In this document: positions 42,503 through 52,525 of the stretch, piece by piece
Numbering within the stretch: the first letter of the stretch is position 1
How the letters are laid out: each line of letters starts with the position of its first letter
Assembly: GCF_030915385.1 (NCBI RefSeq)
Contig: NZ_CP133268.1
Coordinates: 5,120,001-5,184,000, forward strand
DNA: 64,000 bases
Reading direction: 5' to 3'
From: Neobacillus sp. PS3-12
Lineage (GTDB): Bacteria > Bacillota > Bacilli > Bacillales > Cytobacillaceae
Made by a program: the position numbers and the translations under genes
Notes under the pieces: model-generated
What the model was told of the DNA's origin: nothing
Seen by the model: only the letters and a program-made list of their open reading frames with translations
The model's database searches: none

Positions 42503-45500
42503 ATGAAAAGATTTATAGATGCAACGATGAAACGTGCGATTTTAATTTTGACCTTAATTGTTTTGATTATCGTATGGGGTGGAATGTCAGCACTTCAAAT
42601 TCATCGGGATTACCTGCCTGAAATCAGCAATCCAACTCTTATGATTACGGTAAGGGCAGACAATTATCAAGCCGATCAAGTAAAATCAATGATTACCGGA
42701 CCGATCCAGCAGGCCGTCAGGGTAGTGGATGGCCTCGAAGACGTCGAGACAAACTCGTTTAATGGTGGTGCATTGGTCAGTCTCAACTTTCCAATGAAAT
42801 ATAATATGAAAAATGCGGAGGCACAGGTATCTAAAGCATTGGAGAATGTTTCCCTGCCTGCAGATGTAAAAAAACCTTTAGTGACTCGTCTAAGCACCCA
42901 TTCTTTGCCAATTATGAGAATCAGTTTGATGAGTGTGACGCCAAATATTATGGAAAATACACTTCGCAAATCCATACAAGAGGATGCTGTCAATCTATTG
43001 AAAACAGTTCCTGGAGTACAGGACATTCGAGTATCCTGGGTGGAACGGCCGAATACGCCATTAACATTAGAACCAATGACCTGCAAAAAGCGGGGTTTAC
43101 GGTAAGTGATGTCAAACAGTCCCTCGCAAATAACTTTACAACGGGCTTAGAAGGTAAGATAACGGATAACCAGATTTCGATTCCAATTCAGGTGTCCGGT
43201 TGGACAATCAATCAGCAAGATTTACAAGGGCTGCCTATTCACGGTCAAAATGGAAAAACCGTTCCGCTTTCTGCTGTTGCTGACATTTCAAATTCCATTG
43301 TCAACCTGGAGACGATTTCAAGAACCGCTGGAGAACCAAGTGTTATTTTAGATATTTTAAAAACTCCGTCATCTAATATTACCGACGTATCAGAGCGCAT
43401 CAAAAGTAAAATCAATGAAATATCAGCCAATAAAAATAAGGATATAAAGGTATCCATTTTATTTGATCAGGGTGAACAGGTCAATAATTCTTTATTCGGT
43501 CTAATTAAAGAAGGGCTGCTCGGCTGTTTATTTTCGATGATTTGTGTATTTCTATTTTTCCGGAAAGTACGTTCAACCTTATTAATCGCTCTATCCCTGC
43601 CAATCTGTTTACTGGCGACAACCGGGATATTAAAAACGATGGGAATCAGCCTTAATCTCCTTACCGTTTCAGGACTCATTGTCGCAATGGGCAGGGTGGT
43701 TGATGATTCGATTGTCATCCTTGATAATATGACACGTAAATTGCATGATGCAAAAGGTCTAAACAAGATTCATATGTTGACAAATGGTGTTGTTGAAATG
43801 ATTCCTGCCATTGTATCATCGACCGCAACTACCATAGCCGTTTACATTCCTATTGCGCTAGTTGGAGGGATGGTCAGCTCCGCTTTTTCAGGGTTTGCCT
43901 GGTCGGTCGTCATTGCTCTGAGCGTATCATTATTTGTTTCGATTCTCGTTGTGCCGGCCCTTTACAATCTTTTCTGGAAAGGGAAACCGAATGATATTGG
44001 GGATCATATCGAACCGCAGGCACATAAAGTATTAACCAGAGTGTTTAAGCACAAAGGAAAAGTGGCTTTAACCACTCTAGGATTATTTTTGCTAACTTCA
44101 GCAGGCGCAGCTTTTCTTCCTGTTAATTTTTTACCAACAAGTATGAATAAAGGACAAGTAGGTGTTCAGGTTGAACTTCCACAGAATACTTCCTTATCCG
44201 AAGTAGATGCAGAAGTCCAAAGATTAGAAGACTTGTTTAGAACTAATCCAAAAGTAGATTTCTTTACATCCGAACTCGGGTCTTCCTTTACACCACAATC
44301 AGATGATGTTTTTGATGCTGGTGGCGGGTGGCTGCAGCAGCCAAATATTGCAAATTTATCATTAACTCTTAAAAAAGGAACTGATATTAATGCATTTATC
44401 CCAGAACTCCAGAAACAATTAAACGCATTATCTGGCAAAGCTGTTTATACCGTTTCAAATGCAAATATAGCGGGAGATGATTCGCAATTAAAAATCAACC
44501 TGTCGGGTGCGGATAGCCAGACACTTGAAACAATGGCGCAAACGATCCGTAACCAGCTGAGGCTCATTCATGGGCTTGGTATACAAGGTGCAGCGGATTC
44601 TAAAGACCATACTAACCAATATCAATTAACACTGAATCGGAGAGCGATTGAAAATAACGGCATTAGGCTGGATGATGTTCTGAATCGGATTCAGATATAT
44701 ACATCAGAAGGGTCAAAAGGGGTTATCTCTATAAACCAAACTGCATACCCAATTGTGATCCATACGGATGAACAAAAAGGCAACACAAATGATATTTTTA
44801 CATTAATGGGTGACGAGACTTTTTTAAATAAGGATGGACAAAAAGTGCCATTATCGCAACTCGCAATCGTAACGCCATCCAATTCATCGGTCATTCAAGA
44901 AAAAGATGGTAAACCGTTTGATGTTGTGACGGCCAACATTACTTCAAATGATATTGGAAAGGTAACAAAAGACGTCAAAAATACCCTATCAAAAATGCCA
45001 TTGCCAGAAGGAGTGAAATATTCTTTCGTTGGTGCACCCCAGCAGGTATATGAAATGATTTATGAAATGGCCATTGCCATATTCTTTGCGGTATTGCTGG
45101 TTCTCTTAATCATTAGTGCAGTTTTCCGCGGATGGAAAGCACCTTTGTCGGTACTTTTGTGCATTCCATTGGCCTTTATTGGATCGGTTATCGGCATGTT
45201 TATCTTTAGATTGGAATGGAATCTTGCTGCGTTGGTTGGACTCATGATGTTAACAGGCATTGTAGTGACAAACGGGATTGTCCTTGTTGATAAAATCGAG
45301 CGCAATCGGTTCGAAGGAATGGACCTTAAGCAGGCCATTTTATCTGGCACAGCCACAAGGTTTAGACCTGTGTTAATGACTGCCGGGACAACTATTTTAA
45401 CCTTACTTCCGTTAGCAATCTCAAAGTCTGATAGTACAGTTATTTCACAAACACTTGGTATTGTCGTTGTAGGTGGATTAATCAGTTCTACGCTCATTTG

Positions 45501-45630
45501 TCTTATCGTCATTCCAATAATGTATAAATGGTTAAGTGAAAGAGCGGGAAAGAAAAAAAGTAAGTATAATCAAGTTATTGAACATCATTCTGAACAGGCA
45601 TTTAGCACAATTTCACAGTTTAAACTTTAA
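42503..45630 (+). pseudogene. RND efflux transporter (AcrB/SwrC family), frameshifted as read
   Basis: The first part (42503 to about 43040) encodes helix 1 and the start of the porter domain (MKRFIDATMKRAILIL, DYLPEISNPTL, LKTVPGVQDIRVS). The remainder reads on in a different frame from GGTAEYAINIRTNDLQ to 45630. Adding one G at 43038-43040 (CCTGGGTGG to CCTGGGGTGG) restores a 1042-residue pump. RND features are all present: GRVVDDSIVILDNM in helix 4, a second set of helices with GIVVTNGIVLVDKIERNR, and a C-terminal cytoplasmic tail. The family exports surfactants and drugs with proton drive (SwrC in B. subtilis). ATG 42503 follows AAGGAGAGG. It has no membrane-fusion partner, as is usual in Firmicutes. 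Confidence 0.85.
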
Positions 45631-45639
45631 AATGTATAT

Positions 45640-45677
45640 AAAAAATAAGGATTGGTGTAATAACCATCCTATTTTTT
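45640..45677 (+). terminator. Terminator of the RND gene
   Basis: AAAAAATAAGGATTGGT pairs imperfectly with ACCATCCTATTTTTT; the T-rich right arm acts as the tail. Confidence 0.8.
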
Positions 45678-45808
45678 ATGCTGATTTATTTGGATGACAA
45701 TCCCCATACCCATACACAGACTTCAAACTACACCCAAAAAACTCCAATGTAGTAGAATTGATATAAAGGACATACATTTTAGAAAGATAAAACAAAAGGA
45801 GTGTTTAC

Positions 45809-47599
45809 ATGGTAACGTATCAATCCAGGACAGATGTATCGGAAAGTGAAAAGTGGAATTTAGCCGACATTTATTCAGATTTGAACAAGTGGGAAGAAGA
45901 TTTTCACCATATTGAAAAAGTGGCAGCAGAACTTAAAGAATTTGACGGTTCCATCCGTGATGGGAATAGCTTGTTTCAATACTTAAAACAAAGTGAAGAA
46001 CTGTCCTATAAATTTAATCACTTGTATGCATATTGCATGTTGAAAGTTGATGAAGATACAAGAGATTCTAATTCACAATCTTTTTTGGATCGGGCCAAAA
46101 GTTTAAGTGTTAAAGTAAGTTCTTCACGATCATTTTTCATGCCATTTTTATTAAGCCTAGACGAAGAAACTTTAAATGGATACATAGCCGAGGAGCCGGG
46201 TCTAAAATACTTTGAAGAAGATTTATATGATTCCTTTCGTTATAAAACACATGTGCTAAGTAAAGAACAGGAGTCTGTCTTGTCCCAACTTGGAGAAGCA
46301 CTTTCTGTTCCCTCTACTACTTTTGGAATGATCAATAATGCGGATATAAAGTTTGGAGAAGTGACAGATGAAAATGGTGAAAAAATTGAACTTACCAGAG
46401 GCATGTATTCAAAATTAATTGATGATGAGGACCGAGAGAAGCGGAGAGAAGCATATAAGGCCTACTATAAACCATATGTGGAAGCAAAGAATACGATTGC
46501 ATCAACACTTTCTGCAGCAATCAAGAATAATGTTACGCTTGCAAGAATCCGCAACTATCCTTCCGCTTTGGAAAAGGGGTTATTCGGTGATAAAGTTCCA
46601 AAAGAGGTTTACGAAAATCTGATCACCTCCACAAAAAAAAATATTGAACCGCTTCATCAATACTCTCGGATTCGAAGAGAAAAACTGGGTCTGGATGAGC
46701 TACGTCAATATGACTTGAGTGTACCGTTAGTAAAAGGCGTAAAACAAGTCATTCCATATGAAAAAGCATTTGAAACAATGCTTAAGGCATTGGCACCTCT
46801 TGGGGATGATTATCTTTCTATATTAAAAGAATTTAAAAAAGGCCGCTATATTGATGTACGTGAAACACCTGGCAAGCGCTCGGGTGCCTATAATTTGGGA
46901 ATTTATGGTGTCCATCCATTTATTTTATTAAACCACCAGGATGATTTGGATAGTTTATTTACGCTTGTACATGAATGCGGCCATGGTGTTCACAGCCGTC
47001 TAAGTTCGGAAAATCAACCACAAATTACAGCTCATTACAGCATTTTTGTAGCGGAAGTGGCGTCAACTGTTAATGAGGTATTGTTAATTAACTATTTGTT
47101 AAAAACAGAAAAGAATGAAGCTGTCCGTAAGCATTTATTAAATCATTTTATCGATCAATTTAAAGGAACCTTCTTTACACAAGTTATGTTTGCTGAATTT
47201 GAAAAAATCACCCATGAATTGGCAGAAAAAGGGGTTCCATTGAATGTGGAAGTGTTCAATAGAACCTATGAATCACTATTCCGAGAATATAATGGGACTG
47301 AGATTGTTTTTAATGACGAAGTGAAATATGGGTGGTCAAGGATTCCGCACTTTTATCGTCATTTTTATGTTTATAAATATGCAACTGGTTTTGCCTCTGC
47401 CATTCATCTGGCTACAAAGATTTTTGAAGGAGATCAAGAAACACTTCATTCTTATTTAGAATTCTTAAAAAGCGGCAGCTCTGACTACCCGCTAGAATTA
47501 CTAAAAAAGACTGGTGTAGATTTGACAACTCCAACTCCGATAGAGAATGCATTACAGAAATTCAAAGAGCTGGTGGAGGAGTTTTCCCAATTCGTTTGA
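45809..47599 (+). CDS. pepF: Oligoendopeptidase F
   Basis: 596 residues, an M3B zinc metallopeptidase that cleaves peptides of roughly 7-17 residues in the cytoplasm. The zinc motif HECGHGVHS (HExxH) is at about residue 389, and a following Glu in the EVASTVNE segment is the third ligand. The N-terminal helical region begins SEKWNLADIYSDLNKWEEDF, typical of PepF. Length matches the family (about 600). ATG 45809 follows AAAGGAG. Monocistronic. Confidence 0.95.
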   Translation: MVTYQSRTDVSESEKWNLADIYSDLNKWEEDFHHIEKVAAELKEFDGSIRDGNSLFQYLKQSEELSYKFNHLYAYCMLKVDEDTRDSNSQSFLDRAKSLSVKVSSSRSFFMPFLLSLDEETLNGYIAEEPGLKYFEEDLYDSFRYKTHVLSKEQESVLSQLGEALSVPSTTFGMINNADIKFGEVTDENGEKIELTRGMYSKLIDDEDREKRREAYKAYYKPYVEAKNTIASTLSAAIKNNVTLARIRNYPSALEKGLFGDKVPKEVYENLITSTKKNIEPLHQYSRIRREKLGLDELRQYDLSVPLVKGVKQVIPYEKAFETMLKALAPLGDDYLSILKEFKKGRYIDVRETPGKRSGAYNLGIYGVHPFILLNHQDDLDSLFTLVHECGHGVHSRLSSENQPQITAHYSIFVAEVASTVNEVLLINYLLKTEKNEAVRKHLLNHFIDQFKGTFFTQVMFAEFEKITHELAEKGVPLNVEVFNRTYESLFREYNGTEIVFNDEVKYGWSRIPHFYRHFYVYKYATGFASAIHLATKIFEGDQETLHSYLEFLKSGSSDYPLELLKKTGVDLTTPTPIENALQKFKELVEEFSQFV

Positions 47600-47617
47600 T
47601 TACGATTATGAAAGTGA

Positions 47618-47650
47618 TTAAAGCATCTGGATTAATCCCAGATGCTTTAA
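47618..47650 (+). terminator. Hairpin after pepF
   Basis: TTAAAGCATCTGG / CCAGATGCTTTAA forms a perfect 13-bp stem with a 7-base loop. The T tail is weak (AATTATTC), so it may act partly as a terminator. Confidence 0.7.
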
Positions 47651-47707
47651 AATTATTCAAAAATAAGGGTTTCCAAAAATTAAAGAAATAGAATTTATTC
47701 TGGCGTA

Positions 47708-47736
47708 TTGACACGAAAATTCACTATTATTAAAAT
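47708..47736 (+). promoter_or_regulatory. Sigma-A promoter of htpG
   Basis: A consensus TTGACA (47708-47713), 17 bases, then TAAAAT (47731-47736). Transcription would start at about the left arm of CIRCE. Confidence 0.85.
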
Positions 47737-47741
47737 AATGA

Positions 47742-47768
47742 TTAGCACTCATCATTAAAGAGTGCTAA
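47742..47768 (+). promoter_or_regulatory. CIRCE operator (HrcA site) in front of htpG
   Basis: TTAGCACTC, nine bases, GAGTGCTAA is a perfect CIRCE element. It begins six bases after the -10 and ends before the ribosome site, the usual layout for HrcA repression. Control of htpG by HrcA is not the B. subtilis arrangement. Confidence 0.96.
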
Positions 47769-47800
47769 TAAAATTCTGAAGATTGAAAGGAGATATTATC

Positions 47801-49678
47801 GTGGAAGTGAAACAATTTCAAGCAGAGTCTAAAAGGCTTTTAGATATGATGATTCACTCGATATACTCACAGAGGGAAATCTTTTTAAGAGAGCTTATTT
47901 CGAATGCAAGCGATGCAATTGACAAAATCTATTATAAGGCATTAACAGATGATTCTTTAACATTCGACAAAGGCAACTACTACATAAAAGTGGAATTCAA
48001 TAAGGAAAACAGGACGCTAAAGATAATTGACTCCGGAATTGGCATGACTAAAGATGAGCTGGAAAATAATCTTGGTGTCATTGCCAAAAGCGGTTCTTTA
48101 GCATTTAAGAATGAAACAGATGTAAAGGATGGACACGAAATCATTGGCCAATTTGGTGTTGGTTTTTATTCAGCGTTTATGGTAGCAGATGTTGTTACCG
48201 TAATTAGTAAAGCATTGGGCAGTGACACCGCATATAAGTGGGAATCGGAAGGTGCAGATGGCTACACGATTACTCCTTGTGAGAAAGAAGCTGTAGGAAC
48301 CGAGATTACTTTAAAAATTAAAGAAAATACTGAAGACGAAAACTATGATGAGTTTTTAGAGGAATACCGCCTAAAATCGATAATCAAGAAGTACTCTGAT
48401 TTCATTCGCTATCCAATTAAGATGGATGTAATCGAAAGAAAACAAAAAGATGGCAGTGAATCAGAATACGAGGATGTAAAAGAAGAACAAATCATCAATA
48501 GCATGGTTCCAATTTGGCGAAAAAACAAAAAGGAACTTACGGACGAAGACTATAATAATTTTTATGCTGAAAAACGATACGGCTTTGACCAGCCAATTAA
48601 ACATATCCATATCAGTGTTGATGGTGCTGTCAGATATAATGCAATTTTATTTATTCCTGAAAAAATACCGTTTGACTATTATTCACAGGAATATGAAAAG
48701 GGCTTGGAATTATACTCTAATGGCGTGTTAATTATGAACAAATGTGCCGACCTGCTTCCGGATTATTTCAGTTTTGTAAAAGGAATGGTCGATTCTGAAG
48801 ATTTATCGCTAAATATATCGAGAGAAATGCTGCAGCAGGATCGTCAATTGAAGTTAATTGCCAAAAATATCAGCAAAAAAATAAAGAGTGAACTACAAAG
48901 TTTGCTTAAAGAAGATCGCCAGAAATATGAAGAATTTTATAACTCCTTTGGCCGCCAGTTAAAATTTGGTGTTTACAATGATTTTGGCACCAATAAAGAA
49001 TTACTGCAGGATTTGCTGTTATTCTATTCTTCCAAGGAGAAAAAATTAGTTAGCTTAGAGGAATATGTTTCAAGAATGCCAGAGGACCAAAAATACATTT
49101 ATTATGCTACAGGTGATTCAATCGAGAGAATTGATAAGCTTCCGCAAACAGAGGTTGTGGCTGATAAAGGGTATGAGATTCTGTATTTCACCGATGATAT
49201 TGATGAGTTTGCGATTAAAATGCTAATGACCTATAAAGAGAAAGAATTTAAGTCTGTATCAAGCGGTGATTTAGGCATAGAAGATGAAAATCAAAATGAG
49301 CAGACTGCCGATGATAACGAAAACAAAGAGCTTTTTGATTTAATGAAAACCATTCTGGCAGAAAAAGTTAAAGAGGTCCGCATATCAAAAAGATTAAAAT
49401 CACACCCTGTATGTTTAACTACAGATGGTGAGATTACGCTTGAAATGGAAAAAGTATTGAAAGCAATGCCAAATAATCAAAACATAAAAGCAGAAAAAGT
49501 ACTCGAAATTAATGTGAATCACGAAGTATTCAATGCCTTAAAGTCTGCATTTGAGCACGATAAAGAGAAATTAACATTATATACAAATCTCCTTTATAAC
49601 CAAGCCCTTTTAATTGAAGGTTTACCAATCAATGACCCTGTTGAGTTTACAAACGATATTTGCAAAATTATGGTTTAA
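47801..49678 (+). CDS. htpG: Hsp90-family molecular chaperone HtpG
   Basis: 625 residues, a cytoplasmic ATP-dependent chaperone. The N-terminal GHKL ATPase has ELISNASDAIDK, DSGIGMTKDEL and GQFGVGFYSAFMVAD. The middle domain has SLNISREMLQQ, and the C-terminal dimer domain ends EFTNDICKIMV. It is very close to B. subtilis HtpG. The frame opens at TTG 47783, but the GTG at 47801 lies eight bases after AAAGGAG and is the likely start. Heat induction through HrcA is predicted from the CIRCE element. Confidence 0.97.
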   Translation: MEVKQFQAESKRLLDMMIHSIYSQREIFLRELISNASDAIDKIYYKALTDDSLTFDKGNYYIKVEFNKENRTLKIIDSGIGMTKDELENNLGVIAKSGSLAFKNETDVKDGHEIIGQFGVGFYSAFMVADVVTVISKALGSDTAYKWESEGADGYTITPCEKEAVGTEITLKIKENTEDENYDEFLEEYRLKSIIKKYSDFIRYPIKMDVIERKQKDGSESEYEDVKEEQIINSMVPIWRKNKKELTDEDYNNFYAEKRYGFDQPIKHIHISVDGAVRYNAILFIPEKIPFDYYSQEYEKGLELYSNGVLIMNKCADLLPDYFSFVKGMVDSEDLSLNISREMLQQDRQLKLIAKNISKKIKSELQSLLKEDRQKYEEFYNSFGRQLKFGVYNDFGTNKELLQDLLLFYSSKEKKLVSLEEYVSRMPEDQKYIYYATGDSIERIDKLPQTEVVADKGYEILYFTDDIDEFAIKMLMTYKEKEFKSVSSGDLGIEDENQNEQTADDNENKELFDLMKTILAEKVKEVRISKRLKSHPVCLTTDGEITLEMEKVLKAMPNNQNIKAEKVLEINVNHEVFNALKSAFEHDKEKLTLYTNLLYNQALLIEGLPINDPVEFTNDICKIMV

Positions 49679-49690
49679 AAGAAGAAAGGA

Positions 49691-49725
49691 AAAGCTGTCA
49701 CTTTATTAGTGTGACAGCTTTTTTT
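49691..49725 (+). terminator. Terminator of htpG
   Basis: AAGCTGTCAC / GTGTGACAGCTT with a short loop, followed by seven T residues. Confidence 0.93.
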
Positions 49726-49740
49726 ATGCCTGACATAATA

Positions 49741-49881
49741 CTATTCCTCTTGTTTTAAGGGGTCAACTCGTTTGGAATCTTCTGGATTCAGTGGACCAGA
49801 TCTTAGAAAGTAAAAAAATACTCTGCCAATAAGCCCAAGGGCAATAATATACCCAATGGTTACCGTCCATAAATACGCCAT
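49741..49881 (-). CDS. Small single-helix membrane protein, hypothetical
   Basis: 46 residues: one membrane helix (about residues 4-28, TVTIGYIIALGLIGRVFFYF), then a polar charged tail (NPEDSKRVDPLKQEE). ATG 49881 follows AAAGGGAGGG, a strong ribosome site. It is read against its neighbours, between htpG and the MarR unit. I do not recognise a family. The strong start region and clean topology make a real gene likely. Confidence 0.65.
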   Translation of the reverse strand: MAYLWTVTIGYIIALGLIGRVFFYFLRSGPLNPEDSKRVDPLKQEE

Positions 49882-49984
49882 GAAAATCCCTCCCTTTATA
49901 GATGTATATGTCGAGGGCATAAAAATATCAATCTGCTTTGGAGAACAAATATGAATATAAATGTGAATAAAATGTGTCTAATTA

Positions 49985-50045
49985 TTGACAAATTATTTTT
50001 AAAGAGTATAGTAAAGGAGTTATTAATAGTTACTTAGGGTAACTA
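49985..50045 (+). promoter_or_regulatory. Promoter and palindromic operator of the marR-MFS unit
   Basis: TTGACA (49985-49990), 16 bases, then TATAGT (50007-50012) is a good sigma-A promoter. TAGTTAC-TTAGG-GTAACTA (50027-50045) is a perfect 7-5-7 inverted repeat at and just after the expected transcription start. It is a classic position for MarR autorepression. Confidence 0.75.
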
Positions 50046-50062
50046 AATTGCTGGAGGGAACT

Positions 50063-50494
50063 ATGCAAGGGTTTTTTCAACGGTATCTTTTATTATATCG
50101 GCCTCTTATTAGCCGTTTAAACGAGCTTTTAAGTGAATCTGAATTATCCTACTCATTATGGCAGGTTATTTTTTTTGTCAAAAATAATGGACCTTCAACG
50201 CTTGTTGAAATTTCTGTTCATTTTAATGTTGAAAAGCCTACGATCACCAGGACGGTCCAACGTCTCGAGGAGAAACAAATAATAAAAGTGATACAGGGTA
50301 AAGATCGACGAGAAAAAATTATAACGTTATCGGAATCTGGTGAAGATCTTTATCAAACCTGCCGACAAAAGATAACAAAGCTGGAGTACGAGGTAATGCG
50401 AGGTATTCCAAGAGATGAACTAAACGCAGTATTTGAAATCCTTCCAAAAATACGAGAAAACATCATAAATCTAGAGGGAGATCGACATGAATAA
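50063..50494 (+). CDS. MarR-family transcriptional regulator
   Basis: 143 residues. The winged-helix core has LVEISVHFNVEKPTITRTVQRLEEKQI and the wing GKDRREKIITLSESG (both in usual positions). N- and C-terminal helices form the dimer interface. The frame opens at TTG 50048, but ATG 50063 directly after GGAGGGAACT is preferred. Its last codons overlap the start of an MFS exporter by eight bases, the standard repressor-plus-pump operon. The palindrome just upstream is the likely operator. Confidence 0.9.
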   Translation: MQGFFQRYLLLYRPLISRLNELLSESELSYSLWQVIFFVKNNGPSTLVEISVHFNVEKPTITRTVQRLEEKQIIKVIQGKDRREKIITLSESGEDLYQTCRQKITKLEYEVMRGIPRDELNAVFEILPKIRENIINLEGDRHE

Positions 50495-51713
50495 ACCGAA
50501 ATTATGGACAAAAGATTTTTTAATTGTCTCAGCAGCAAACTTTTTTCTTTACTTTACATTTTACTTGTTAATGGTTTCGATCACTGTGTTTGCAACTGAA
50601 AAATTCCATGCAACACCAAGTCAAGCGGGATTAGCTTCGGGTATTTTCGTCGTAGGAACGCTGATTGCACGCCTTTTTTCAGGAAGATCCATTGATCGTA
50701 TAGGTTGGAAAAGAATGCTTTACATTGGATTTATCCTCTTTTTACTTACCACTGGCCTATATTTCTGGGTTACGAATTTAAACTTTTTATTGGTAAACCG
50801 CTTTTTAAATGGGGCAGCATTAGGGATTGCTTCTACTGCGACCGGGACAATCGTTGCAAAAATTATTCCACATGAGCGCCGTGGGGAAGGAACAGGTTAC
50901 TATGCGTTAAGTGTTACTTTGGCAGCAGCGATCGGGCCCTTTTTAGGAATGTATCTTGGAGAACATGCTGGCTATAATAGTAACTTCACATTATGTATTG
51001 TTCTTTTAGCTTTAAGTTTTGTAGCTGTATTTTTTGTGAAAGTTCCAAAAATAGTGTTTTCAAGTGATCAACTAGCTAAAATGAAGGGGTTATCGTTCAG
51101 AAACTTTTTTGAACCAAAAGCATTTCCAATTTCCATTATTGGTTTTTTCATTGCCTTTGGATATTCAAGCATTCTTACTTTCCTGACTTCCTACGCAAAG
51201 GAAATCAATCTGGTGGATGTCGGAAGTTTCTTCTTTATTGTCTATGCAGTTTTCATTCTAGTTTCAAGACCTTTTACAGGCCGATGGTTTGATCAAAAAG
51301 GTGAAAACTTTGTTATGTACCCGTCATTCTTGCTATTTGCTATCGCGCTCTTGGTGTTAAGTATGGCGCATCAAGGGTTTGTTCTACTTGCAGCAGGTGC
51401 ATTAGTTGGTTTGGGATATGGTACGCTTTCTTCAAGCGGTCAAGCAATATCTATTAAAGTATCACCTAAAGAAAGGATGGGGTTGGCAACTTCTTCCTGG
51501 TTCATCTTTTTAGATGGCGGGATTGGTATCGGCCCATTTATTCTTGGATTTTTAATTCCATTTATGGGTTACAGAGGTCTGTACTTAATTATGGCGGTTG
51601 TTCTGTTTTCTTGTTTATTTCTATATTATTTCTTGCATGGTAGAGAAGCAAGTATGCAAAAAGCTCTTATTCAGTCAAATCAAGTTTCAGGTGTAAAAGT
51701 ATCTGCAAAATAA
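50487..51713 (+). CDS. MFS efflux transporter controlled by MarR
   Basis: 408 residues, about 12 helices. The segment LFSGRSIDRIGWKRML is motif A-like, and GASTATGT-type glycine/alanine-rich helix 4 (ALGIASTATGTIVAKIIPHERRGEG, cut here) follows. ATG 50487 lies inside the MarR gene, after AGAGGGAG. Coupling to a MarR repressor suggests export of a toxic compound sensed by that repressor. Substrate is unknown. Confidence 0.86.
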   Translation: MNKPKLWTKDFLIVSAANFFLYFTFYLLMVSITVFATEKFHATPSQAGLASGIFVVGTLIARLFSGRSIDRIGWKRMLYIGFILFLLTTGLYFWVTNLNFLLVNRFLNGAALGIASTATGTIVAKIIPHERRGEGTGYYALSVTLAAAIGPFLGMYLGEHAGYNSNFTLCIVLLALSFVAVFFVKVPKIVFSSDQLAKMKGLSFRNFFEPKAFPISIIGFFIAFGYSSILTFLTSYAKEINLVDVGSFFFIVYAVFILVSRPFTGRWFDQKGENFVMYPSFLLFAIALLVLSMAHQGFVLLAAGALVGLGYGTLSSSGQAISIKVSPKERMGLATSSWFIFLDGGIGIGPFILGFLIPFMGYRGLYLIMAVVLFSCLFLYYFLHGREASMQKALIQSNQVSGVKVSAK

Positions 51714-51796
51714 TGGTTCTCCTTTTTAATAATTTGTAATTTTTATCACTGCAAGGAATATTGTTTCTTCTTTATATTGTATATGGAGGTGCAGTG

Positions 51797-51973
51797 ATGA
51801 AGGTAAATTATCCGATTAAGAACGATATTGAAATTAAAGTAATCAAGGATGAACTTAAGCCATTTGGTGGACGCTGTGCAAAAGTCGTTGATGGAGTCCT
51901 CGAATATCAAATTAAAGATGAGAATAAAGATGCAGCATTTGAACATCTGAAAGGTAAAGGAATAATATCCTAA
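51797..51973 (+). CDS. Small hypothetical protein
   Basis: 58 residues, MKVNYPIKNDIEIKVIKDEL at the start, soluble, mixed alpha/beta, one cysteine (GGRCAKVV). ATG 51797 follows GGAGGTG at seven bases; the longer frame from 51761 has no ribosome site. I do not recognise the family. A strong terminator follows. Confidence 0.65.
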   Translation: MKVNYPIKNDIEIKVIKDELKPFGGRCAKVVDGVLEYQIKDENKDAAFEHLKGKGIIS

Positions 51974-52005
51974 ATCTAAAAAGGTGTTAGCAGTTTTTAC
52001 AGTTT

Positions 52006-52042
52006 AGCAGTGGATTTTAAAAAAAATCCACTGCTTTTTATT
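52006..52042 (+). terminator. Terminator of the 51797 gene
   Basis: AGCAGTGGATTT / AAATCCACTGCT, 12 bp, followed by TTTTATTTTTT. Confidence 0.92.
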
Positions 52043-52215
52043 TTTTATGAATGAAATGGGAATATTATATAAGGTCTTCAAAAAATTGTTAAATAGTTCA
52101 CACAATTTTCAAATTTCTAAGTTTCTATAAGTGGTAATCTATTCTTAAGAGATATGTTATGTTATTCATTTTATTGTGAATAATTTAACAAAATATAGAG
52201 ACGGAGGGATATATA

Positions 52216-52467
52216 ATGTTTATTCATTTAAAGGTACTAGATTCGAATTCAGGCGATTATTTTGAAACAGAAGCTGTTTTACTTGGGGACGGGAGTGCAG
52301 TATATAACGATGGCGGGAATCTTTCTGTAGAACCTGTCATGTGTGTGAATGGACACTACGAAGTTGCTTTACATTGCAAATCAGGCGATATCTTTACGCA
52401 GGATCCATCCATAATTGATCGAATAAGTGAAATGGCAGCAGAGGATTTTATTACTTTATGTGAGTAA
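52216..52467 (+). CDS. Small acidic hypothetical protein
   Basis: 83 residues, soluble, acidic, largely beta in appearance, with three cysteines (VMCVNG, LHCKSG and the penultimate LCE). ATG 52216 lies eight bases after a strong CGGAGGG. No family recognised. The 170 bases upstream are AT-rich with no clear promoter. It ends before a terminator shared with the convergent gene. Confidence 0.65.
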   Translation: MFIHLKVLDSNSGDYFETEAVLLGDGSAVYNDGGNLSVEPVMCVNGHYEVALHCKSGDIFTQDPSIIDRISEMAAEDFITLCE

Positions 52468-52490
52468 CCGAAAACTCAGTTACCTAATAA

Positions 52491-52525
52491 AATTCCTAGA
52501 ATACACAATGTGTTCTAGGAATTTT
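52491..52525. terminator. Bidirectional terminator between convergent small genes
   Basis: AATTCCTAGAA / TTCTAGGAATT, 11 bp around an 11-base loop, with T runs in both directions. It overlaps the stop codon of the minus-strand gene. Confidence 0.88.
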
